64,000 nt of DNA from JBHYDC01 sp051861205. Its GTDB lineage: Bacteria; Pseudomonadota; Alphaproteobacteria; Rhizobiales; Pleomorphomonadaceae. The stretch is from NCBI GenBank assembly GCA_051861205.1, contig JBHYDC010000001.1:62001-126000 (forward strand), in the 5' to 3' direction. Of this stretch, positions 1-9,345 are shown in pieces; position 1 is the first letter of the stretch; each line of letters begins with the position of its first letter. The notes beneath the pieces are model-generated. The model searched no databases. It was not told the DNA's origin and was given only the letters and a program-made list of their open reading frames with translations. The position numbers were made by a program, and so were the translations under genes.

Positions 1-429
1 GGCTGGCAAGTGCCGCGCTACGGCGTGCAGGAGGCGCGCAAGCGCAACACCAACGTCCTCACCATCTCCGATATCGAGAAGATCGGCCTTGAGAAGACCG
101 CCGAAATCGCCCTCGAACTCGCCTGGAAGGACGCTGACGCGGTCTACGTCTCCTTCGACGTCGACAGCATCGACTGCGGCTTCGTTCCCGGCACCGGCTG
201 GCCCGAACCGGGCGGTTTTCTCCCGCGCGAGGCGCTGAAGCTGCTCGGCCTCGTCACCGCCCCCGGCATCTGCGGGCTCGAAGTCGTCGAGGTCTCGCCG
301 CCCTACGACACGTCTGACATCACCGCCCTCTTCGGTGTCCGCGTCGTCGTCGAAGCGCTGGGTTCGATGGTCGCGCATGGCACGCTCGGCAAGCACCGGT
401 CCATCATCGACAAGCCGGTGAGCTTCTGA
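1..429 (+). CDS. Ureohydrolase (agmatinase/guanidinase family), 3' part only
   Basis: This is the C-terminal 142 residues of a metal-dependent ureohydrolase; the 5' part lies outside the window and frame 1 is open from base 1. The metal-binding signature SFDVDSID lies at about residue 51 of the fragment, followed by the family-typical GTGWPEPGG and GLEVVEVSP stretches. Family members hydrolyse agmatine, arginine, guanidinobutyrate or guanidine and use Mn or Ni in the cytoplasm. The Trp in GTGWPEPGG, where many agmatinases have GTGTPEPGG, and the His-rich gene 2 bp downstream hint at a Ni-dependent guanidine-type enzyme. That substrate is inference; the family call is firm. Confidence 0.85.
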   Translation, partial: GWQVPRYGVQEARKRNTNVLTISDIEKIGLEKTAEIALELAWKDADAVYVSFDVDSIDCGFVPGTGWPEPGGFLPREALKLLGLVTAPGICGLEVVEVSPPYDTSDITALFGVRVVVEALGSMVAHGTLGKHRSIIDKPVSF

Positions 430-431
430 CC

Positions 432-968
432 ATGCATCGCGGACATGATCACGACCACCATCACCACCACGACGGCCATACCCACGGTGCGGTCCACACC
501 CACCACCCGGCCGCCGGTCCGCTCGGACACAACGGCCCGGCCGGCAAGGCGGTGCAATGGCAAACGGCCCACCAGCCGCACGAACCGGCGCCCGCGCCGG
601 CGGATCCGCGCACGGTCGATCTCGATCTGGTGGAAACGGCCTTCCTGGAAGCCTTTTCGCGGGCGAGCGACCCGGTCAGTTTCCTGCGCCTCGCCGGCAT
701 CCCGTTCGTCGGCGAAACCGCCGACGGCCAGCGTCTGCACCTCCTGCGCGTGGAAACCGACGACGTCACCGACGTCGGCGCCGTCATGCCGCTTCTGGGC
801 GGATCGGGCGTTCGCTATGATCCGCTTCCCGCCAAGATGACCAGCCGCCGCCGCAGGCTCGGCTTCATCTATCACGACGGTATCAGGCCAACCCGCATCG
901 GCTTTGCCGAGGCCCGGCGCCTGACCGACCGCAGCGACGCATCGGTCATCTCGCTCCAGACCCCTTAA
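432..968 (+). CDS. Small protein with histidine-rich N-terminus
   Basis: A 178-residue protein starting 2 bp after the ureohydrolase stop, so almost certainly in the same transcript. Thirteen of the first 25 residues are His, interspersed with Asp and Gly, the composition seen in nickel/zinc storage or chaperone tails such as those of HypB, UreE or SlyD. The following ~150 residues are not recognised; they end in a basic patch (KMTSRRRRLGF). There is no signal peptide or membrane segment. A role in delivering or storing the metal for the neighbouring metallohydrolase is inferred from position and composition only. Confidence 0.7.
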   Translation: MHRGHDHDHHHHHDGHTHGAVHTHHPAAGPLGHNGPAGKAVQWQTAHQPHEPAPAPADPRTVDLDLVETAFLEAFSRASDPVSFLRLAGIPFVGETADGQRLHLLRVETDDVTDVGAVMPLLGGSGVRYDPLPAKMTSRRRRLGFIYHDGIRPTRIGFAEARRLTDRSDASVISLQTP

Positions 969-1013
969 TCCCGGATCGATCGCTGATCCCGGATCGATCG
1001 CTGATCGATCCCC
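968..1013. repeat. 18-bp tandem repeat
   Basis: The unit ATCCCGGATCGATCGCTG occurs at 968-985 and 986-1003, followed by a partial copy (ATCGATCCC). It begins in the stop codon of the His-rich gene. Confidence 0.8.
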
Positions 1014-1046
1014 AAAAAAAAGGGCGCTCGCTCAATGCGGGCGCCC
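1014..1046 (-). terminator. GC-rich hairpin next to an A8 tract
   Basis: Stem GGGCGCTCGC (1022-1031) pairs with GCGGGCGCCC (1037-1046) around a TCAAT loop, with one T.G wobble. The A8 run lies at 1014-1021, so the hairpin-plus-T-tract order of an intrinsic terminator reads on the minus strand. No minus-strand gene that would need it is seen here; on the plus strand it is a hairpin without a T tract. Confidence 0.45.
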
Positions 1047-1134
1047 GGCCGCACGATGCGCGTCCGGTGAACAGTCCTTCCACCGCGAGCCCAGCCGTTC
1101 GAAACGGTGTAAGATGGCAGACCTGGAGGAGCCC

Positions 1135-2016
1135 ATGACCACTTCAATCACGCCCAATCAAGCCGTTGAAACCGTCGTCGTACCCAGAACCCAGGATCTC
1201 GGCGGCTTCGAGGTTCGCCGTGCGCTGCCGTCGGTCGGCCGGCGCATGGTCGGCCCCTTCGTGTTTCTCGATCAGATGGGCCCGGCCGAATTCATCACCG
1301 GCACCGGCATCGACGTGCGGCCCCATCCCCATATCGGGCTTGCAACCGTCACCTATCTCTATCAGGGCGAAATCCTGCACCGCGACAGCCTCGGCTCGGT
1401 GCAGCCGATTCGGCCCGGCGACGTCAACTGGATGACGGCCGGCAACGGCATCACCCATTCCGAGCGCACCGGACCTGAGGTCCGCGCCTCGGGCGGGCCT
1501 CTCTTCGGCATCCAGTCCTGGGTCGCCCTGCCCAAAGCGCTCGAAGAAACCACGCCCGCCTTCAGCCACGTCCCCCGCGCGGCGCTTCCCGCGCTTGAGG
1601 CCGAAGGCAAGCAGGTCCGCCTCATCGCCGGAACCGCCTGGGGCCAGACCTCGCCCGTCGAAACGGCCTCGCCCACCCTCTACGCCGATGCCATCCTCGG
1701 TGCCGGAAGCCGCCTGCCGATCGCGCCGGCTTATGAGGAACGCGCCATCTACACACTGTCCGGCACGATCGAGATCGCCGGCGACGCCTTCGAACCCGGC
1801 CGCCTTCTCGTCCTTCGTCCCGGCGATGAAATCACCGTCACGGCCCTCACCGCCGCCCGCCTCCTCGTCCTTGGCGGCGATCCGATGGACGGCCCGCGCC
1901 ATATCTGGTGGAACTTCGTATCCTCCGATCCCGCCCGCATCGAAGACGCCAAGCAGCGCTGGCGCTCCGGCGATTTCCCCGTCGTGCCCGGCGACGCCGA
2001 GCGCATCGAAATCTGA
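1135..2016 (+). CDS. Pirin family protein
   Basis: A 293-residue bicupin of the pirin family. The N-terminal cupin shows the pirin core RPHPHIGLATVTYL, with metal-ligand His residues, then GDVNWMTAGNGITHSE; the C-terminal part carries a Pirin_C-like domain ending near DPMDGPRHIWWNFVSS. Pirins are cytoplasmic iron-binding proteins; some have quercetinase activity and others act as redox-sensitive regulators, so the role is open. The start at 1135 is preferred over an upstream in-frame ATG at 1114 because GGAGGA at 1125-1130 sits 4 bp before it. Confidence 0.9.
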   Translation: MTTSITPNQAVETVVVPRTQDLGGFEVRRALPSVGRRMVGPFVFLDQMGPAEFITGTGIDVRPHPHIGLATVTYLYQGEILHRDSLGSVQPIRPGDVNWMTAGNGITHSERTGPEVRASGGPLFGIQSWVALPKALEETTPAFSHVPRAALPALEAEGKQVRLIAGTAWGQTSPVETASPTLYADAILGAGSRLPIAPAYEERAIYTLSGTIEIAGDAFEPGRLLVLRPGDEITVTALTAARLLVLGGDPMDGPRHIWWNFVSSDPARIEDAKQRWRSGDFPVVPGDAERIEI

Positions 2017-2094
2017 TCCGATCCCCCGGCGCCCTTTACATAAAATAAAAGGCATGTATCAAAGCGCGATCCCGAACCCGCCGGATCGATCCGG

Positions 2095-3045
2095 ATGCCG
2101 CTCGTCGTCATCGCCGTCGCCACCCGCCGCCGCCCCCGGATGCTCGGGGATCTCCTGTCGTCCTGGCAGGCGCTGGTTCTGCCTGCCGGCTTCGACTACC
2201 GCTTCGTCATCGTCGAGAATGACACCGCCCCCGCAAGCCGCGCGATCGTCGAGGACGCCACGGCAGGCTGGTCCTCACCCGTCACCTATGCGCTCGAAAC
2301 CGAACCCGGCATCCCCTTCGCCCGCAACCGCGCCCTCGACATCGCGCTCGATCTTGGCGCCAGATACCTCGCCTTCACCGACGATGATGACGTCGTCGCC
2401 CCCGATTGGATCGCGCATCTCCTAGCCGGCATCGTCTCATCCGGGGCCCACCTCGTCGGCGGCCCGCAGCGCGCCGGTCCGCTCACCGCGCCGGTGTCGC
2501 CGGTCCAGCGCTACATGCATCGCGGGCTCGTCGGCATCTACGACAAGAAAGCCCGGATCAAGGCCAAGAAGCCGCCCGGCAAGGCCGAGATCGTCACCAA
2601 CAACTGCCTCGCCGACCTCGACTTCCTCCGCGCCCACGGCCTGCGCTTCGACGTCTCGCTGCGCTTCACCGGCGGCTCTGACGCCAAATTCGACCGCGAC
2701 TTGAAGGCGCTCGGCGGCCGCACGCTTTGGATCCCCGAGGCCCTCGTCCATGAGACGATTCCGCCGGACCGGCTCACCCCCGCCTATCAATTCGCCCGCG
2801 CCAAAAGCCAGCGCATCGAGAATTATCATCGCAAGGCCCAGCGGATCGACCGTCCGCCTTCGCTTGTCAGGGCCCTTCCAGCCATGCTCGGCCTCATCAA
2901 GGGCGGCCTCCTCATGGTCTCCGCCGTCGCCACCGGACCGGCCCGCTTCGTCAAGGGCCTGCACAAGGCCGGCTCGGCTGCCGGGCATCTCTCGGCCGCC
3001 AGGGGAACCCGCTCCAAGCTCTACGGCAAGATCCAGGGCGAGTGA
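2095..3045 (+). CDS. Glycosyltransferase family 2 protein
   Basis: A 316-residue GT-A type glycosyltransferase. It opens with a typical nucleotide-sugar binding strand (MPLVVIAVATRRRP), has the DxD-like acidic cluster FTDDDDVVAPDW near residue 100, which binds the metal-sugar nucleotide, and a SDAKFDRDL segment near residue 200. The ~100 C-terminal residues contain a hydrophobic stretch (MLGLIKGGLLMVSAV) that may attach it to the membrane. Such enzymes build surface polysaccharides or glycolipids; donor and acceptor cannot be told. No convincing Shine-Dalgarno sequence precedes the ATG. Confidence 0.85.
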   Translation: MPLVVIAVATRRRPRMLGDLLSSWQALVLPAGFDYRFVIVENDTAPASRAIVEDATAGWSSPVTYALETEPGIPFARNRALDIALDLGARYLAFTDDDDVVAPDWIAHLLAGIVSSGAHLVGGPQRAGPLTAPVSPVQRYMHRGLVGIYDKKARIKAKKPPGKAEIVTNNCLADLDFLRAHGLRFDVSLRFTGGSDAKFDRDLKALGGRTLWIPEALVHETIPPDRLTPAYQFARAKSQRIENYHRKAQRIDRPPSLVRALPAMLGLIKGGLLMVSAVATGPARFVKGLHKAGSAAGHLSAARGTRSKLYGKIQGE

Positions 3046-3154
3046 TTCCACCTCCCAAAGGGCCTCTCGCCAGTCCCGAAAGTGCCTCGAATTCGTCCAG
3101 CCCCTGTGGCATGGTCCGATTTTCCGCAGGTGCAAATGTCGGGGTCAATCGTCC

Positions 3155-4357
3155 ATGGCTATGGTTTTCAAGCCGGTTCGCGCACTCGCGGCCGGGCTCA
3201 TCTTTTCGGCGCTCGCGGCGGCGCCGGCCCTGTCCGCCTGCAAGGCCACAAGCGCCGGTTTTGAGGAATGGCTTTCCGATTTCAAGCGTGAAGCCATCGC
3301 CTCCGGCATCGCCCCGGACGTCGTTTCGGCTTCCCTGAACGGCATGTCCTACGACAAGAGCGTCATCTCCAAGGACCGGGGGCAGGGCGTCTTTTCCCAA
3401 ACCTTCGTCCAGTTCGCTGGCCGCATGGTGGCCGGCTATCGCCTCACCGGCGGCGCTCAGCAGATCAAGAAGAACGCGGCGCTGTTCGATCGTATCGAGG
3501 CCGATTTCGGCGTGCCGCCGGAAGTCCTTGTCGCAGTCTGGGGGCTCGAATCGGATTTCGGCGCGAACAACGGCGATTTCGATACCATCCGCTCGCTGGC
3601 CACCCTCGCCTTCGACTGCCGCCGCCCCGACAAATTCCGCGGCGAACTCATCGACGTTCTGAAAATCGTCGAACGCGGCGATCTGTCCCCATCGGAGATG
3701 CGCGGCGCCTGGGCGGGCGAGCTTGGCCAGACCCAGTTCCTCGCCTCCAACTATCTCCGCTTCGCCATCGACTACGACGGCGACGGCCGCCGCAACCTCA
3801 TCAAGAGCAAGGCCGACGTAATGGGCTCCACGGCAAGCTACCTCGCCTCGCTCGGCTGGCAGCGCGGCGCGCCTTGGCTGGTCGAGGTCGATGTGCCCCG
3901 GAATTTGCCCTGGGACCAGGCCGATCTCGCCATCAAGAAATCGACGGGCGAATGGCAGGCGATGGGCGTTGAGGGCGCCCATGGCCCCATTCCGCCCGGC
4001 AATGCCGCCGTCTATCTGCCGATGGGCCGCAACGGCCCCGCTTTCCTCGCCTATCACAACTTCGACGTCTATCTCGGCTGGAACGAATCCCTCGTCTACG
4101 CCACGACCGCCGCCTATTACGCCACCCGCCTCCAAGGCGCCCCGCCGATCGGCCCCGGCAACGGAACGGTTGAGGTTATGGCCGCGCCGGAGATCAAAGC
4201 GCTGCAAACCGCCCTCGTCGCCCGCGGATTCGATGCCGGCGTCGCCGATGGCAAGCTCGGCCGCCGCACCCGCGCGGCCGTCCGCGCTGCCCAGATCGAT
4301 CTGGGTCTGCCCGCCGACGGCTGGCCGGACAGCGCTCTCCTCACAGCCCTGCGATAA
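3155..4357 (+). CDS. Lytic murein transglycosylase with peptidoglycan-binding domain
   Basis: A 400-residue MltB-like (SLT_2) lytic transglycosylase. A Sec signal peptide ends in ALSAC, so it could be a lipoprotein. The catalytic Glu is expected at about residue 132 in VWGLESDFGANNG, and GELGQTQFLASNY and YDGDGRRNL are further family hallmarks. The last ~65 residues form a PG_binding_1 domain (EIKALQTALVARGFDAG...LGRRTRAAVRAAQ). It cleaves the MurNAc-GlcNAc bond in the periplasm to form 1,6-anhydro-muropeptides. The reading frame stays open upstream, but the signal peptide fixes the start at 3155 or 3161. Confidence 0.9.
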   Translation: MAMVFKPVRALAAGLIFSALAAAPALSACKATSAGFEEWLSDFKREAIASGIAPDVVSASLNGMSYDKSVISKDRGQGVFSQTFVQFAGRMVAGYRLTGGAQQIKKNAALFDRIEADFGVPPEVLVAVWGLESDFGANNGDFDTIRSLATLAFDCRRPDKFRGELIDVLKIVERGDLSPSEMRGAWAGELGQTQFLASNYLRFAIDYDGDGRRNLIKSKADVMGSTASYLASLGWQRGAPWLVEVDVPRNLPWDQADLAIKKSTGEWQAMGVEGAHGPIPPGNAAVYLPMGRNGPAFLAYHNFDVYLGWNESLVYATTAAYYATRLQGAPPIGPGNGTVEVMAAPEIKALQTALVARGFDAGVADGKLGRRTRAAVRAAQIDLGLPADGWPDSALLTALR

Positions 4358-4372
4358 CGGCCGATCGCAGCC

Positions 4373-5317
4373 CTACCGTTCTCCCCGGCGGTAGGGTTGC
4401 ATCAGCGCCTGCGGCACGCGCGCGCGGCGCGACATGGCGATCAGCGCCACGATCGAAAGCACATAGGGCACCATTAGGAAGAGCTGGTAGGGCACCGCGC
4501 CCTCCACCACATGCTGTAGCCGCAACTGATAGGCATCGAACAGCGCGAACAGCAGCGCGCCGAGCAGCGCCTTGCCCGGCCGCCACGACGCGAACACGAC
4601 AAGCGCGATGCACACCCATCCGCGCCCTTGGATCATGGTCGGGAAAAAGCTGTTGAACGCCGCCGTGGTCAAAAACGCGCCGCCCACCGCCATCAGCGCG
4701 CTGCCCACCACCACCGCCCCGATGCGGATCGCCACCGGGTTCAGCCCCTGCGCCTCCACTGCATGCGGGTTTTCCCCCGCCATCCGCACCGCCAAGCCCA
4801 GCGGCGTGCGCGCCAGCCCATAAGCCACGATCACCACCAGGGCTATGGCCAGATAAGTCGGCGCGGTTTGCGTGAACAGCGCTTCGCCGAAGAACGGCAA
4901 GTCGGATAATCCAGGGATCGCCAGCGGCTGGAACGGCGTGATCGAAGGCGGCGACGAAGCGACCGGCAGCGAAAGCCTGAAGATGAAATAGGTGAGGCTG
5001 GACGCAAACAGCGTGATCCCAAGCCCCGTCACATGCTGCGACAGGCCAAGCGGCACCGTCAGCATCGCATGCAGCAGCCCGAAAGCCGCCCCCGCCAGCG
5101 CGGCCGCCAGCAGCCCCGTCCAAAGATCACCGCCCTGATAAACCGTCATCCACCCGACCATGGCGCCCAGCGTCATGATCCCCTCGATGCCGAGGTTGAG
5201 CACGCCCGCCCGCTCGCAGATCAGCGCGCCCAGCGTTCCGAAAATCAACGGCGTCGCAATCCGCAGCACCGCCGCCCACAGGCTCGCCGTGGTGAAAATC
5301 TCCAGAGCCTCGATCAT
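4373..5317 (-). CDS. ABC transporter permease, BMP-type nucleoside importer (subunit 2)
   Basis: A 314-residue, highly hydrophobic inner-membrane permease of the branched-chain/ribose superfamily, with eight or more apparent membrane spans. The conserved N-terminal core reads TLGALICERAGVLNLGIEGIM, typical of the YufQ/NupQ permease of purine-nucleoside importers, and GENPHAVEAQGLNP is the cytoplasmic loop that contacts the ATPase. Its ATG overlaps the stop of the preceding permease by 4 bp (ATGA), so it is the last gene of the five-gene importer operon. Confidence 0.93.
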   Translation of the reverse strand: MIEALEIFTTASLWAAVLRIATPLIFGTLGALICERAGVLNLGIEGIMTLGAMVGWMTVYQGGDLWTGLLAAALAGAAFGLLHAMLTVPLGLSQHVTGLGITLFASSLTYFIFRLSLPVASSPPSITPFQPLAIPGLSDLPFFGEALFTQTAPTYLAIALVVIVAYGLARTPLGLAVRMAGENPHAVEAQGLNPVAIRIGAVVVGSALMAVGGAFLTTAAFNSFFPTMIQGRGWVCIALVVFASWRPGKALLGALLFALFDAYQLRLQHVVEGAVPYQLFLMVPYVLSIVALIAMSRRARVPQALMQPYRRGER

Positions 5318-6363
5318 CGCCGCACCCGGTATGTCGTGAAGAGGAGAGCGACCAGCATGGTCAGAAGCGAGATCGCCACGATCACGTCGGCGATGAAGCT
5401 CGGCACGCCGAGCGCGCGGCTCATCCCGTCCGCGCCCACGAAGACAATGCCCACGAAGAGCGCCGCCGCCACCACGCCGATCGGGTGCAGCGCCGCCAGC
5501 ATCGCCACCACGATGCCGGAATAGCCGTAGCCCGGCGACATGTCGGTTGTCACATAGCCCTTGAGCCCGATCACCTCGATCGCACCGGCAAGCCCCGCCA
5601 GCGCGCCGGACAGGCACGCGACCGCGATCAGCGTGCGCGGCAGCGACACGCCCGCAAACGCCGCCGCGCGCGGGTTCAACCCCGCGGCCCGCGCCTTGAA
5701 GCCGAACACCGTGCGCGCCTGGATCGCCCAGATCACCAGCGCCGCTCCGATCGCGATCAAAAGCCCGATCGTCAGCCGGCTCTTCGGCACTAGCTTGGGC
5801 AGCATCACGTCGGCGGACACCGGCACCGACTGCGGCCACCCGAAAGCCATCGGATCCTTCAGCGGCCCCTCGATCATCATGGACACGAACAAGAGCACGA
5901 TGAAGTTGAGGAGCAGCGTGGTCACCACCTCGTCCACGCCAAATCTCAGCCGCAGCGCCAGCGGCCCAAGCAGAAGCAGCGCCCCGGCCGCCGCGCCCGC
6001 CGCCAGCAGCACCGGAATCGCGATTGCGCTCGGCAGACCGGCGACGAGTTGGTGCCCGACCGCCGCCACCGTCAGCGCGCCGAGATAAAACTGCCCCTCG
6101 CCGCCGATATTCCAAAGCTTCGCCCGAAACGCGACAGCCGCCGCAAGCCCGGTCAGGATCAGCGGCGTCGTCCGTGTCAGCGTTTCCGTGATCGACAGCC
6201 GCGACCCGAACGCCCCGATCACCATCCGCCCATAGGCCTCGATCGGGTTCGCCCCCGCGATCGCGATCAAGATCCCCGATAGCACCAGCGCCACCACCAC
6301 CGCGCCAACGGGCGCGGCCAGGGCAAGGCTCATCGGCACATGCGTCCGCCGTTCAAGACGCAT
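5314..6363 (-). CDS. ABC transporter permease, BMP-type nucleoside importer (subunit 1)
   Basis: A 349-residue inner-membrane permease that pairs with the product of 4373-5317. The motif FRAKLWNIGGEGQFYLGA and the loop FKARAAGLNPRAAAFAGVS are hallmarks of the YufP/NupP permeases of nucleoside importers. It overlaps the ATPase gene by 11 bp upstream and the second permease by 4 bp downstream, consistent with translational coupling and equal production of the two channel halves. Confidence 0.93.
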   Translation of the reverse strand: MRLERRTHVPMSLALAAPVGAVVVALVLSGILIAIAGANPIEAYGRMVIGAFGSRLSITETLTRTTPLILTGLAAAVAFRAKLWNIGGEGQFYLGALTVAAVGHQLVAGLPSAIAIPVLLAAGAAAGALLLLGPLALRLRFGVDEVVTTLLLNFIVLLFVSMMIEGPLKDPMAFGWPQSVPVSADVMLPKLVPKSRLTIGLLIAIGAALVIWAIQARTVFGFKARAAGLNPRAAAFAGVSLPRTLIAVACLSGALAGLAGAIEVIGLKGYVTTDMSPGYGYSGIVVAMLAALHPIGVVAAALFVGIVFVGADGMSRALGVPSFIADVIVAISLLTMLVALLFTTYRVRR

Positions 6364-7876
6364 CGCCCGCCTCCCAAATGCCCGCCATCATCAGCCCGAT
6401 CGTGCGCGCATCGGCTTCGTCGGTCGCAACCGCGCGCGACAATCGCCCCTTCACGATCGCCTGCACCCGGTCAGAAAGCGCCATCACCTCGTCGAGATCC
6501 TCCGATATCAAAAGGATCGCCGCCCCCGCCCGCCGCGCCGCCAGCAGTTCCGCATGCACCGCCGCGATCGCCCCCTCGTCCAGCCCGCGCGTCGGTTGAT
6601 TGGCGATCACCAGCAAAGGCGACCCCGCCAGATTGCGGCCGAGGATCAGCTTTTGCATATTGCCGCCGGAAAGCAGCCGCGTGCGCGTATCCGGCCCCGC
6701 GCCGCGAATGTCGAACCGTTCGATCAGCCCCGCTGCGAAGGCCCGCGCCGCGCCCCGGTCCACCAGCCCGTAGCGGGAAAAGCGCGGCTCGCGCACCCGC
6801 TCCAGCACCGCGTTTTCCCACACCGTCATCTCGCCCACGGCCCCCTCGGCGTGCCGGTCCTCCGGAATGCGCCCCACGCCCGCCGCCACGAAATCACCCG
6901 GCGTCGCCGCCCCGATGTCTCGCCCTTGCAGCGTCAGCCGCCCCCGGTCGGGCACGGCGAGCCCCGTCACCAGCCGCCCCAGCGCCGCCTGTCCGTTCCC
7001 CGCCACCCCGATGATGCCGAGCACTTCGCCCGCTTTCACCGCAAAACTCACATCGGAGAGCCGCCGCTGCCCGCCCTCCACCACATCCACGCCGTCAGCC
7101 ACCAGCACGGACGCGCCCGGTGCCCGGCTATCGCGAATCGGACGGGTCACCCGGCGGCCGACCATAAGTTCGGCCAGCTCGGCCCGGTTCGTATCCGCCG
7201 TCCGCCGCTCCGCCACGGTTTTGCCCGCGCGCAGCACCACCACCCGGTCGGCCGCCGCCATCACCTCCCCGAGCTTGTGAGAAATGAAAATCAGCGACAG
7301 CCCTTGCCCGGCCATCACTCGCAGCGTGGAAAAAAGCTTTTCCGCCTCGATCTGCGTCAACACGGCGGTCGGTTCGTCCAAGATCAGAATGCGCGCGTTC
7401 CGGTAGAGCGCCTTGAGAATTTCCACCCGTTGCCGCTCGCCAACCGAAAGATCACTCACCCGCGCATCAGGATCTACCGCAAGCCCGAAGCGGGCGCCGA
7501 TATCGATCAGCTTAGCCCGCGCTCCCGTCTTGTCGGAGGTCAGGCGTCCGAGCCGCTCCGTCCCGATCATCACGTTTTCAAGCACGGTGAGGTTGCCCGC
7601 CAGCGTGAAATGCTGGTGGACCATACCGATCCCTGCCTCGATGGCATCGCGCGGCCGGCCGGGCGGCAGCGTCTTGCCGAACACCGTCACGGTTCCCCCG
7701 TCGGCCGTGTAATGGCCGAACAATATGTTCATCAGCGTCGTCTTGCCCGCGCCGTTCTCGCCGAGCAGCGCCAGCAGTTCGCCCTGCCGCAGCTCCAGCG
7801 AGATATCGTCGTTGGCCACCAGCGCGCCGAACCGCTTGGTGATGCCCTGAAGCTGCAGCACGGGCGCATCACTCAT
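6353..7876 (-). CDS. ABC transporter ATP-binding protein, BMP-type nucleoside importer
   Basis: A 507-residue protein with two ATPase domains in tandem, like NupO/YufO and RbsA. The first half has Walker A GENGAGKTT, signature LSVGERQR and Walker B ILILDEPTAVL; the second has a degenerate P-loop (GVAGNGQAAL), signature LSGGNMQK and LLVIANQPTRGLD. The second Walker A lacks the usual Lys, as is common in these fused ATPases. It powers uptake by the two permeases just downstream. Start 7876 overlaps the amidase stop by 4 bp (ATGA). Confidence 0.94.
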   Translation of the reverse strand: MSDAPVLQLQGITKRFGALVANDDISLELRQGELLALLGENGAGKTTLMNILFGHYTADGGTVTVFGKTLPPGRPRDAIEAGIGMVHQHFTLAGNLTVLENVMIGTERLGRLTSDKTGARAKLIDIGARFGLAVDPDARVSDLSVGERQRVEILKALYRNARILILDEPTAVLTQIEAEKLFSTLRVMAGQGLSLIFISHKLGEVMAAADRVVVLRAGKTVAERRTADTNRAELAELMVGRRVTRPIRDSRAPGASVLVADGVDVVEGGQRRLSDVSFAVKAGEVLGIIGVAGNGQAALGRLVTGLAVPDRGRLTLQGRDIGAATPGDFVAAGVGRIPEDRHAEGAVGEMTVWENAVLERVREPRFSRYGLVDRGAARAFAAGLIERFDIRGAGPDTRTRLLSGGNMQKLILGRNLAGSPLLVIANQPTRGLDEGAIAAVHAELLAARRAGAAILLISEDLDEVMALSDRVQAIVKGRLSRAVATDEADARTIGLMMAGIWEAGDAS

Positions 7877-9321
7877 GTCTTGGCTCCCGCGATCGGCCAG
7901 CGATACGACCATGGCCGGCTCGCAGAGAGCGTTTCGGCAAGGTCGAGCAGCAGCTTGTCGGCCCCCATCGGCCCTATCATCTGCACCGAAAGCGGCAGCC
8001 CGTTTGCGCCCGTCCCATGCGGAACGGCAAGTGCCGGCACCCCCGCCACATTGGCCAGCGCCATGAACGGCCCCACCGCCGCCATGCGCGCCCAATGCGC
8101 GTCCGTATCGCCATGATCGGCCGGGAATGCGTCGACTACCGGGGGAGGGCCAGCCAGCACCGGCGTCAGTATCACGTCCACCCGTTCGAACAGCCGCCAC
8201 ATCCGGTGGGCAATCAGCGCCCCGGCATGGTCGGCCGCGAAAAGGGCGCTCGCGGCCATCCGCGCGCCCTCGGCCCGAACCGCCTCGGCCAGCGGCGACA
8301 GCGCGCCCGCGGCTGGCTTCACAAACTCCATCCAACCGGCCAGCGACGCGGTCAGCACCGTTCGCGCCACCCGGTTTGCCTCCCGCGCGGCCTCGATAAC
8401 CGTCTCAGCCTTGATCGTGACGATGCGATGACCCGCCCGCTCCAGGCACGCTGTCGCCGCCTCGATCGCGCCTTGCTGATCCCGTCCGATCGAAGCCATA
8501 TCCCCCGCGCTTTCCACAACGGCGATGCGAAGCGAAGCCCCGGCAAGGTCATATCCGTCAAGGTCGGGATCGGGAAACGGGCCTTGGCCATCGCCCGCCG
8601 TCGCGATCAGCGCCGTCCGCACGTCCCGCACCGACCGCGCCACCACGAGTTCGCCCACAAGCCCCATCAAATGATTGGCGAAGGCCGGCCCATTCGGCGT
8701 CGCGCCGCGTGTCGGCTTCAGCCCGACCAATCCGCACGCCGCCGCCGGAACCCGTGTCGAGCCCGCCGCGTCCGTCGCATGCGCCATCGGCACCAGCCCC
8801 GCCGCCACCGCCGCCGCCGCCCCGCCAGACGATCCGCCCGGACTCAGCGTCAAATCCCAAGGGTTGCGCGCCGCCGGCCCGGCTCCCGCCCGTGGCTCGC
8901 AGGTCAGCGCCAAACCGAACTCCGGCGTCGTGGTCAGGCCGAAGGGGATGAGCCCGGATCGCCGGAAGCGTTTGGCGATCGCGCTGTCGGCCTGCGGTGC
9001 CGCAAGCCGGGCGAGGGCAGGGGATCCGGCTATCGGCGGCAAGCCCTTCGCCGCATTGCCGAGGTCCTTCATCAAAAACGGCAGTCCGCCGAAGGGCGCC
9101 TGCGTCGCCCGCTTGCTGCGCAGTCGCATCAGCCCGTCGAATGTCGCTGCACCCGCCCGGCCCATCTCGCCATCGACAAAGCGCACGCTACCAAGATCCG
9201 CCCGCTTGTCCAATCGCCGCAGCGCCGCCTCCATCACGGCGCCCGCTGTCGTCTCGCCCCGGCGAATAGCCAGGGCGAGAGCGGTCGCGTCGTCACGGTA
9301 GGGCGTGCCGGCGTCAGTCAA
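7873..9321 (-). CDS. Amidase (amidase signature family)
   Basis: A 482-residue amidase-signature hydrolase. The Ser-cisSer-Lys triad can be placed: Lys in PFLMKDLGN, cis-Ser in LSPGGSSGGAAAA and the nucleophile Ser in AAGSTRVPAA. Family members hydrolyse amide or ureido bonds (for example allophanate, aryl amides, Glu-tRNA Gln). It lies inside an ABC import operon, 24 bp after the substrate-binding protein and overlapping the ATPase gene, so it probably acts on the imported compound or a breakdown product. The actual substrate is unknown. Confidence 0.9.
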   Translation of the reverse strand: MTDAGTPYRDDATALALAIRRGETTAGAVMEAALRRLDKRADLGSVRFVDGEMGRAGAATFDGLMRLRSKRATQAPFGGLPFLMKDLGNAAKGLPPIAGSPALARLAAPQADSAIAKRFRRSGLIPFGLTTTPEFGLALTCEPRAGAGPAARNPWDLTLSPGGSSGGAAAAVAAGLVPMAHATDAAGSTRVPAAACGLVGLKPTRGATPNGPAFANHLMGLVGELVVARSVRDVRTALIATAGDGQGPFPDPDLDGYDLAGASLRIAVVESAGDMASIGRDQQGAIEAATACLERAGHRIVTIKAETVIEAAREANRVARTVLTASLAGWMEFVKPAAGALSPLAEAVRAEGARMAASALFAADHAGALIAHRMWRLFERVDVILTPVLAGPPPVVDAFPADHGDTDAHWARMAAVGPFMALANVAGVPALAVPHGTGANGLPLSVQMIGPMGADKLLLDLAETLSASRPWSYRWPIAGAKT

Positions 9322-9345
9322 GGCGAGCGCCCAATCTTGCCAGCC

